Shown here in pieces: positions 56,394-64,000 of a stretch of DNA of 64,000 nucleotides (the stretch's first letter is position 1; each line of letters starts with the position of its first letter). The notes under the pieces were generated by a model. It was not told the origin of the DNA and searched no databases. It saw only the letters and a program-made list of their open reading frames with translations. Origin of the DNA: Gibbula magus (Eukaryota; Mollusca; Gastropoda; Trochida; Trochidae); NCBI GenBank assembly GCA_936450465.1, contig OW388304.1:6826700-6890699 (forward strand). Reading direction: 5' to 3'. The translations under genes were made by a program, and so were the position numbers.

Positions 56394-56530
56394 GTGGTTC
56401 TATTTTACTTTCTACGGTGGCACGACACGTTATGGATTGGGCGGGATTACTGAACTGGGATTTTCTCATCGCAAAGCCGCAAAATATTTGAAGCTGAAAA
56501 GTGATGGGGACACACTAACTATGAAATTTG
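56394..56530 (+). CDS. Exon 3: second half of FAMeT-like domain
   Basis: Acceptor ATAATTTAAG|G and donor AAATTTG|GTGAGT. One leading base completes the Arg of exon 2; 45 codons follow; one base remains. WFYFTFYGGTTRYGLGGITE corresponds to the W-x-x-W-x-G-G-x-I-x-V-G-x-G half of FAMeT domains, joining directly after CSEFR of exon 2. No other frame is open across it. Confidence 0.82.
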
Positions 56531-57503
56531 GTGAGTTGCGTTTGGAAATAAACCTGATATAATACGCTTGAATAATGAAGTAAAAAGTGAAACTATTCGT
56601 GAATGTTTTAATTACATCCATAATTGAAAACGATCGAAATTTAGGCAACATTTAAACAAATGATATTCATAAGCTCTTAAAATAAACCAATCACCATCAA
56701 TGATCTACTTGGATTCTGGACCAGCAAAGATGATAAGACGGAACAAGACAAAAGTGGGCATGGCCCATGGCCTCGCCATCCGCGAAGGGGGGGGGGGGGG
56801 GGGGGGGGTCGAAGTCACAACTCTTGAATTTAGATCTATCATCATCATATCTGAGGTCACTACACAAGCGTCAAATGGTCAAAACTCATATGTAGCAGAC
56901 ATGGGAACATATATTTATTCAATGGATCATACACATGGTATACTTGTAAATTGGGCGCAAAAAGGGGGGGGGGGGGGGGGGGGGGGGGTGGAGTCAAAAG
57001 ATGTCAAATGTCAAAAGAATTACCGTGGGGCTAAAATTGACAAATTATTAATATGAGTTCTTTAAACCTTCTGATTTCAAAATCTTATCAAAGTATTAAC
57101 ATGGCCTTAAACACATCTGTCACACGATCAATGATCATTATACATGTACATTATAATGATTTATAATGCTCATTGTTACTATAATGCATATTCGAATTTG
57201 TGACCTCCCTGAGACCTTGACGAATTTTAGCAAAATTCTTTTCAAATCTTGGCCATTCTCAATAGTTGATATATACCAACTTTGAAACTTACGAGTACAC
57301 CAACGACATTTTCACGATGTATTAGTTTGTGAACCAATGGCGCTATTTTTTTAAGTATTTTGGGGTGGTCAAATTCGTCACAGCGTAAAGCCTTCTTTTA
57401 GAAGAAAACCTAGTCACAACTGAAAACGTTCACTTTTCATTATACTTTCATTCAACTAATTATATTTGTGTATATGTGGAGGATATATTATCTAACGTTG
57501 CAG
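56531..57503. other. Intron 3 with two poly-G tracts
   Basis: Runs of about 22-25 G at 56787-56808 and 56964-56988. Between them, 56865-56959 is a 95-base segment nearly identical to 58148-58242. About 57198-57290 matches a dispersed repeat also at 36337. No coding evidence. Confidence 0.7.
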
Positions 57504-57742
57504 CTTGGACTGGCAGATTTGAAAGGGAGTTGACAGAGGGGACGTGGTCTGATGGAATGATATCTCAGCAATCTACCAATCGAGCCAACTGCGCTGTCCT
57601 GTGCAGGAATGATGACAATTGCGGTTTGTTCAGCTTCAACCAGGATAGTTCACTGTGCAGACTGTATGAGACATTACCTTCTTCGTTCCCAGTGAAGCCA
57701 GAAAGTGGGTGGCAGTCATGGAAAGAGCTGTACTGTCGCTAA
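57504..57742 (+). CDS. Exon 4: PAN/Apple-like domain, stop
   Basis: Acceptor CTAACGTTGCAG|CT; two bases complete an Ala codon and 78 codons run to TAA at 57740-57742. RANCAVLCRNDDNCGLFSFN and SLCRLY are the Cys pattern of PAN/Apple domains (C-x3-C-x5-C ... C), with a final Cys two residues from the end. These domains form disulphide-bonded folds binding proteins or sugars outside the cell. AATAAA motifs at 58394 and 58411 are possible but distant polyadenylation signals. Confidence 0.85.
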
Positions 57743-58147
57743 TTAGGTAAAAATGTAAGCGTTTAAGGCACATTTACACACTTTAGTGAAAAGACTTACC
57801 ATAAGGGTATCTGAGAACAAGAAGTTTCTTTTGATAACAACTACTTTAATGTGAAAATACACGATGTTTCGGAATATATACTCACTCCTTTATCAAGTAG
57901 AATGAAAGGATATAACACAATGATACATAGATAGATTGCCTTTATTTCTTCCAATTGTGAAGATTGCAAGGTACATGTGTATATGAATATAATAACAACA
58001 GTAATATTGTCATGTTAGAATGTTATCGGGAGGTACTAACTGTTGTCGAAAATTACCCCTTTTGGTGCCATTTTTCTCAATATTAAGACAATATTAGGAT
58101 GTTTATGATTGATAATGATCGAAAACCGGACAATGTACCGCGACTGG
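57743..58147. other. 3' flank of host gene, unassigned
   Basis: Probably includes the 3' UTR; no nearby AATAAA. The core GATCGAAAACCGGACAATG at about 58117 belongs to the dispersed repeat seen at 17990 and 33660. Confidence 0.4.
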
Positions 58148-58242
58148 CAAGCGTCAAATGGTCAAAACTCATATATAGCAGACATGGGAACATATATTTA
58201 TTCAATGGATCATACACATGGTATACTTGTAAATTGGGCGCA
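58148..58242 (+). repeat. 95-bp near-exact copy of 56865-56959
   Basis: Starts CAAGCGTCAAATGGTCAAAA and ends AAATTGGGCGCA; a single difference is visible inside the block. The other copy is in intron 3, ended by a poly-G tract. Confidence 0.9.
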
Positions 58243-59440
58243 TGAAATCTCATCATGTATTAAGCCGTTGCTGGATTTTCATTAAACGCAAATTACTGTC
58301 AAATACTTGGTTTTAGGGGATATAATATGCAAGTCGAGGGGGGTGGTTTTGAAGTAATCAGCACATTTGATAATTTGGCATATATTAAAGTAAAATAAAA
58401 ATTAGTAAGTAATAAACATTATCTTTAGGTCGATACACTGATTTGATCGTCATTATGTGTTGAAATTTCGTGGCGATGTTTTAAAGATACTTCACTTGAC
58501 AGTAATACATCCAGTGTAGCTATACAATTTGTTATGTGTCTTATAATCCGCGACGACGTCACTGATTTCGATATAAAAATATTATTATTTGAATAAGAAT
58601 ACTGTTACTGGACACATATACATTTAACTATTCATATTCACTTATAAGTGAAGGGCAAATGCGATGGTTTTTCACTGTGACAGCATTTATACATATGCTG
58701 TCCATAGTGTGTCCCTAGGCTAGGCACTTCATCCACATTGCACCCAGCACTAGATGGGCACCTGGACATGGGAAGTACGGTCGCGCGAAGCGAGTAGTAA
58801 CAACATTGAAAGTAAATTCCCACAGGTTAATAGAGTGCCGGACATCAAGAAGTGTCTTGCAAAATGGATATTAACTATAGACTTTTTAATAAAAACTTGT
58901 CATTTCTATTATTCCGGGGCGGCTGTACATCCATGCTATTAGATGTGAATGAGATGGGTATGATAGAAATAGTGATGATTAAATAGTCCCAACAGTTATA
59001 CAAGTGGAGATACGGTGTGGAACACCACGGCATTAAAATGCATTTCCCAATGAATTAACGAACATCCTGTATTGTATTGGCCCCTGTGTGTAGATGTGCC
59101 TTTGACTCTATACCCGAGACATAATGGAGCTATACGCGTTACAAACAACTCAGATGGATGTCATATTTAACTCAAAGATAAAAATTAGTTATAAATCCAT
59201 GATATTTTTTGTAAGAAGCAACACATTGACTCATTGACAGAATTTGTAATAGAAAATACGAGATCGATTTGAAAATTCACGAGAAGATAAATGGTTCCAT
59301 TTTGGTAATTCGTAAAGGAGTTTCATAGCAATCACTTATGCTATTATGAATATTACGAGTAACACATTTTATTTATATCCGCCTCGCGATGATTGTGAAG
59401 CAGCGGATATAGTAGTATTCGTCAGCATCCACCAGTACAT
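58243..59440. other. Unassigned intergenic sequence
   Basis: No gene or bounded element recognised. The fragment 59380-59435 (CCGCCTCGCGATG..., ATATAGTAGTATTCGTCAGC) looks like the start of a GGCGGGGGATATAGT repeat, interrupted by the next element. Confidence 0.4.
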
Positions 59441-59543
59441 ATCGTATTTCCTCGAATACAACCCCGCGTGGTTCTGTTTCGTTCAGCACCCCCTTACTCC
59501 CGAATTCTATTCGAGGCCCGCGATGTATTCGAGGAAATACGGT
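59441..59543. mobile_element. About 100-bp foldback MITE
   Basis: TCGTATTTCCTCGAATACA at the left is inverted at the right (TGTATTCGAGGAAATACGGT); the arms extend further inward with mismatches (CCCGCG). Non-coding. The TTCCTCGAATA core recalls the MITE at 37265 but relatedness is not established. Confidence 0.65.
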
Positions 59544-59689
59544 GAATATACTTAAGAGTTATTAACTTGGTGTTTTTAATATGTTGTACATAGCTTCGTG
59601 CCGAGAGTAGAGTTCAAAGAGTTACCTTTGACCTCCATTTTAAGGTCACAATGCTACTTTCTCATGATTTGTTATCCCCCGCCGCGCGT
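59544..59689. other. Short spacer
   Basis: Nothing recognised. Confidence 0.35.
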
Positions 59690-62200
59690 TTAGCGCGAAG
59701 CGGGGGATATAGTATTCGGCTGCGTCCGTCCGTCCGTCCGTACGTCCGTACGAAATGGAATAACTCAAATACTATTCACTGGATTCTCTTCATATTTTAC
59801 ACATAGCTTCTCCAAGGAAAGACAAAGGGCTGATTAGATTTTGGTGACCTTGACATTATTTGCAAGGTCACTACGGAACTTTGAATTTTTCGACATGTTA
59901 ATGTACATGTAAAGCTTGTCAGCGGGATATCTCCAGAACCATTCACAGGAATTCTATCATATCTTACACAAAGCACCTCCAAGGGAAGACGACGGGCTGA
60001 TTAGATTTTGGTGACTTTGACATTATTCTCAAGGTCACAGTGGAACTGATTTTTTCAACATGATAATGTACATGTAAATCTTGTCAGCGGGATATCTCCA
60101 AAACTATTCACAGGAATTCCATCATATCTTACACAAAGCACCTCCTTGGGAAGACAAAGCGCTGATTAGACTTTGGTGACCTTGACATTATTCTCAAGGT
60201 CACAGTGGAGCTTTGACTTTTCCGACATGTTTGACAGTCGATTTTGCTGATTTTGACATTATTTTTCAATTTTGAAGTATTAATTTGCGGCGGGGGATTA
60301 TGTCACCTTAGTGACAACCACTTGTTTTTATCGTATCTCGTTCACTGGATTCTTTTCAGATCTTACACAAAACTTCTGGGGGAACAATCCCTAAGAAGGA
60401 CACAGGGCTCACTAGAATGTGTTCACTTTTATTAGCGCATCAGGCCTGAAACTTTTCGCTTTTTCGACCCATTCCCCAGAACAAGTAACTCTAGAAAGCT
60501 GAAATTCACATCCTTAAACACCTATTTTCACCTTCTTCTCCAGTTCCAAAAGGTCTAGAGAGCTGAAAAGTTGTGTGCAGACTCCTTGGCCAATGGGGAT
60601 ACTTAATTGTACATTTGGTGACCCTGGGACCCCAAATAGTGTCACAGGGGTCACAACCTTAAAAACCTAATTTTGACTTCTTTTCGAAGTACACTGTCGG
60701 ACAAAAGAAACGCCTACCAGATATCTTATCAGATTTCGTAAAAACTATAATGAGCAGTTTAGAAATATTATAGCATTATGAAGTTGCACGATTTCTGCAT
60801 ACTACATTTAAATTTTAAAAGTTGTCATGCCATAAAAGAAGGGCGATTGTTGAATGAGACAAATGAATTGTTCAGTTTTCGATCAGTGCATGGTCAGAAA
60901 AACATTTGAAACCAATTTTCATACAACCACGAGCAACAATACATGCACGCATTCGCAATAAAATGATAATGGCGCTCCAATTGTACGTGGGTACGATGCG
61001 CAAGTGAATCAACCGAAAATAGCGATTTTCATTGGGCGTGGTTTTCATGAATGCTTTTGCCTCGAATCACATTTTTTCAACGATTTCAATGGACTTTCAT
61101 ATTAATTTGTTTTCAGCATACCTTGGAGACCACCATTAATACTATTTCAGAAATTATTTCATCTTTCATTTTAAGGAAAATCAAGTAGGCGTTTCTTTTG
61201 GCCGACAGTGTATGTGTCCCGGGGTCCGTGACCTAAAAACCTATTTTCATCTTTTTATCCAGTATGAAAAGCTCGAGAACAAGCTGAATTTTTTTAGTTT
61301 GTGTTACTTCAAACAACACAAGTCCTGATGAGCTACAGAGCCTATGGCTCTATATTATTATTTTCAAGGTAATTGCAGAGCTTTGAACTTGTCAGGAACC
61401 TGAATTTCAAGTTCGTCAGTGAGATAAAAAGACCGTTCACTATATTCTCTTAATATTTTTCAAGGAAATTCTCATGGAAAGATTGAGGGTGCAATTGATT
61501 TTGGCGACCTTGACATTATGTTCAAGGTTTATGAGTTTCACTGATTTTTCGTCACATTTTACAGAAAGCCTTTCCTCGTTTGTGTTGACAATAGCATTTT
61601 TTTCAAATTTCGTTTAATTGGCTTCTGAAAACGTGATGTCACTCGCTCGCGGATTGAAATATCTTGTTTTTAGTATGGTATCGTTTCTTTTGCTCCTGGG
61701 TGTAATTTCCAGATTTGGTAATCTTCGGGCGCAGGGGAGTCAACCCTCCACTTTATACAGAAATTATCAATCAAAGAAAACTCAAATGTTCAGAATGTCA
61801 TATCTGTTGAATCGAGACCAAAAAGGTGCGTGATACATGTAAGTGATTGATAACTTTTTACTGTTTACGTCACGGAGTTATTTAAGGGTTATCATAATCT
61901 TTAAATTTAAAAATAGTACTGTTATTACGAGCTAAACAACGTGTTTTGCCTACGATAGTAATTATATTGATATCTAATAAAATAGTGAAATGTTGTGTAG
62001 AGACTCTTTGGTCAAAGGTGATTCTTAATTGTAGGATTGATGACCCTGTGAATCACAGGGGTCATGATCTAAAAACCTTTATTTTTTTTGTGTTAACAAT
62101 GTTTTACTTAACATGACTTAGATATTCAACCTAAGATAAAAAAAAAATCAATGAAATGCTGATGAGCTACAGAGCCCATGGCTCTATTTTGATAACATTT
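59690..62200 (+). repeat. Mollusc-type GGCGGGGGATATAGT tandem-repeat region
   Basis: Header CGCGAAGCGGGGGATATAGT (about 59693-59715) and TCCGTCCGTCCGTCCG, then three units of about 120-125 bases (59790-60230) with GATTAGATTTTGGTGACCTTG, GACATTATTCTCAAGGTCAC and AGCGGGATATCTCCA. The terminal GGCGGGGGATTATGTCACC is at about 60288. Further diverged units follow: ACAGGGGTCA..CCTAAAAACC at 60640, 61225 and 62060, and GATGAGCTACAGAGCC.ATGG at 61327 and 62160. No protein coding. Interrupted by a Tc1-type MITE. Confidence 0.75.
60692..61210. mobile_element. 519-bp Tc1/mariner-type MITE
   Basis: Starts CACTGTCGGACAAAAGAAAC and ends with the complement of CACTGTCGGCCAAAAGAAAC; the TIR is about 26 bases with one mismatch. 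TA lies immediately on both sides (60690-60691 and 61211-61212), the duplication made by Tc1/mariner transposases. No ORF of note. Confidence 0.9.
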
Positions 62201-62540
62201 TGCATCCACATTTGAATGGCATATTTTTGTAATGCAAATACCAAGGTATGCATGTTATTTCCCGTATTGTTATGAGTTCGCAATTGTGACTCGGATTTCC
62301 CATCCATAGTATGTATATAAAGACCTTAATATATTCCACCAATAACCTCGAGCACCATTTATCTGCATTTGGCACTTTTAGCACCAATTTGAATTGACAT
62401 TAGGGCATAAGCTAACACTTTGAAGATAATAAGTCAGCGAGATGTTAACATTATTATAATTGTTATACTGTATTCATGAATTGGTTCGCATTACTGTATT
62501 AACCACATTTTACGATAATGGGTTTTTTCTTTTTTAATAT
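62201..62540. other. Spacer
   Basis: No feature recognised apart from an AT-rich stretch. Confidence 0.35.
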
Positions 62541-64000
62541 TAGTCCGGTTGCCAGAACCCTGATTTTTGTACAACCTTGCATTGCGGTATGTACAAAGTT
62601 TTTTTGCTGTTTCAATACCTCTGAGACGTGCTCTTCAAGAATCTGAATGATGCCACTCTGTCATCATTTGGCAATCCGCACAATATGCAAATTAATGCCG
62701 CCATAACTGAAAATCTTAATTTCGTCATTATCTCCGTAACTATGCATGATATCAAATTAATTTTGGTGTCTATTCCCATGTTTAGAGGGGTAATGAATTA
62801 GATTAAACCTTTTCAGTAAAGATCACAACAAATATTTATGCTGAATATGCAAATTAAGACCGCCATTACTGAAAATTTTGTTTACGTCAATATCTCAGTA
62901 ACTATGCATGACATCAACTTAATGTTGGTGTCTATCTCCATGTTTAGAGGGGTAATGAATCAGATTAAGCCAATTCAGTAAATCACAGCATAAGTTGTGC
63001 TGAATATGTAAATTAAGGCTGCCATTACTCTAAGCAATGCATTGGTAAGAGGGTATGTCAATGCTGAACTTCAGAAGACTTGTCTTGTTCAGCTTATCTG
63101 AAAATTTCGATGTACATTTTTCATTACAGATTCGACTCCTCTTAACACACTTTCTCACAATGCTAATAACAGTTGTAGATAAGCATGGTAGGCCTTAAGT
63201 TGCATGGTGCCAATACCTTTCGCTGCATAAGGAAGGACGAGATGACAGAACAGATAATCAAAGATATCTCCGTCTAGATACCATGGTACTAAAAAGCCAG
63301 ATCTGCCTTCAAGTGAAGTGAATCGTTCTGTTTTACTGCTTCGAATGAAATAGGTTTACCAAATGATATTCTCGAAATTCATACCAAAGCTCAAAGGCAT
63401 GTACATGCTCATGAGTTGTATTGACTTTCTTGGTGTATTGACGGCAGACAGTGCACTTGAGCATATAATGAAATCGTATGTTGGAGATGTGGCACACATA
63501 CTGTCGGTGAAGAAATATCCCCAGAAGTTAGAGCCCTTCATCAGTTAGTGACAAAGGAACTGTTGCTTGCACATCAAAAGGATGCGAATGTCATTAGATG
63601 TTTGGAGCCCGTGAAATGTTTATGTCAGAAGCATCACAACTCGCCACTTAGTCCGAACCTGACAAAACCTGTCTTCATCATGTTGGTCTTCGTGTTGGAA
63701 GACTGGCCACTCCATATCTGGACAGTAGAGCTAACGATGACACGCTCTTTAGCTTCTGCTCACTTCAACCATGCGAGATACGGGTTGTAATACGTGAGGA
63801 CATTGGAGCATCTCCCACCTGAGGACACTTCTGACTTGTATTGATCCTCTGGATCCTACTGGCCAACCCATTGATTTGAACGTGGATAAGGACGCATTAA
63901 ATCGCCAGCTCTTAATTGATGTAAGTTAACCATTCACAATCTCAACTGCGTCATGTACGTTCACTGTTTCAGGTGCAATTAGACAAATGACAACATTGAT
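62541..64000 (+). mobile_element. Second TAGTCCGG foldback, left arm, cut by window end
   Basis: Begins TAGTCCGGTTGCCAGAACC and follows 39239-40640 almost base for base. It keeps about 85 bases (63008-63095, CTGCCATTACTCTAAGCAAT onward) deleted in the first copy but retained in that copy's right arm. The window ends inside the loop. Confidence 0.9.
63363..63850 (+). pseudogene. Gene fragment in the second foldback copy
   Basis: Same uncharacterised-family fragment as 39985-40560. Here the first piece is open for 61 codons (63363-63548: IPKLKGMYMLMSCIDFLGV, LEHIMKSYVGDVAHILSVKK), followed in another frame by the H-F-N-H-A-R-Y-G block (63548-63790). Not functional. Confidence 0.5.

Larger units (their letters stand above)
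8398..57742 (+). other. Gene model: secreted FAMeT-like + PAN-like protein, 4 exons
   Basis: Exons 8398-8452, 37801-38056, 56394-56530 and 57504-57742 are joined by introns with GT-AG borders. Exon 1 leaves one base over, exon 2 starts with two and leaves two, exon 3 starts with one and leaves one, exon 4 starts with two; all three junctions therefore keep one frame. The coding total is 687 bases: 228 residues plus TAA. Order: signal peptide (1-18), FAMeT-like domain (about 30-140, split over exons 2 and 3), PAN/Apple-like domain (about 155-228). The FAMeT domain is named after a crustacean protein whose enzyme activity is doubtful, so a methyltransferase role should not be assumed; ligand or carbohydrate binding outside the cell is more plausible (inference). 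Introns are 29,348, 18,337 and 973 bases, filled with transposons that spare every exon. A further exon in the long introns cannot be excluded. Confidence 0.72.

Noticed and set aside
56700..57056. Gly-rich 118-codon ORF in intron 3
   Set aside because: Its two glycine runs are the poly-G tracts; the rest has no domain.

Overview
The window looks like nuclear DNA of an animal, most likely a marine gastropod mollusc. It is AT-rich, has no bacterial-style operons, and most of it is transposable-element sequence. It contains spliced exons with GT-AG borders, tRNA-headed SINEs with (ACTC)n tails of the kind common in gastropods, and the 'GGCGGGGGATA ... GTCCGTCCG' repeats common in mollusc genomes. 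The species assignment is inference.

One probable host gene runs along the + strand across most of the window. Four short exons (8398-8452, 37801-38056, 56394-56530, 57504-57742) have consensus splice sites and join in compatible phases (1, 2, 1) into one open frame of 228 codons. The predicted product is secreted: a signal peptide, a farnesoic acid O-methyltransferase-like (FAMeT) domain split over exons 2 and 3, and a cysteine-rich PAN/Apple-like domain in exon 4. Introns of about 29.3 kb and 18.3 kb hold nearly all the mobile elements.

Layout. 0.86-3.7 kb: TIR element with ATACGCA-rich ends, containing a LINE relic. 4.0-4.6 kb: Tc1-like transposase relic. 6.4 kb and 33.0 kb: two copies of a TTAA-flanked MITE. 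10.3-11.6 kb: SINE and LINE copies, both with target-site duplications (TSDs). 11.65-25.56 kb: a nested satellite complex, inside which a 5.5-kb Mutator-like element (14453-19925, perfect 9-bp TSD, 1.7-kb TIRs built of tandem repeats) has inserted. 26.3-29.6 kb: Harbinger element with an MYB/SANT-like ORF and an opposed transposase relic. 29.6-31.7 kb: LINE with its YADD active site deleted. 32.4 kb: complete SINE. 39.2-42.2 kb: foldback element carrying fragments of an uncharacterised gene in both arms; a second copy starts at 62.5 kb and runs off the window. 45.8-47.9 kb: internally deleted DIRS element. 49.07-55.65 kb: near-full-length DIRS tyrosine-recombinase retrotransposon with inverted termini and an internal complementary region, inactivated by several lesions. 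59.7-62.2 kb: GGCGGGGGAT-type tandem repeats with a nested Tc1-type MITE.

No mobile element here looks autonomous and intact: every recognisable transposase or reverse transcriptase carries stops, frameshifts or loss of catalytic residues. Several non-autonomous elements keep clean ends and target-site duplications, so they probably moved using enzymes encoded elsewhere.
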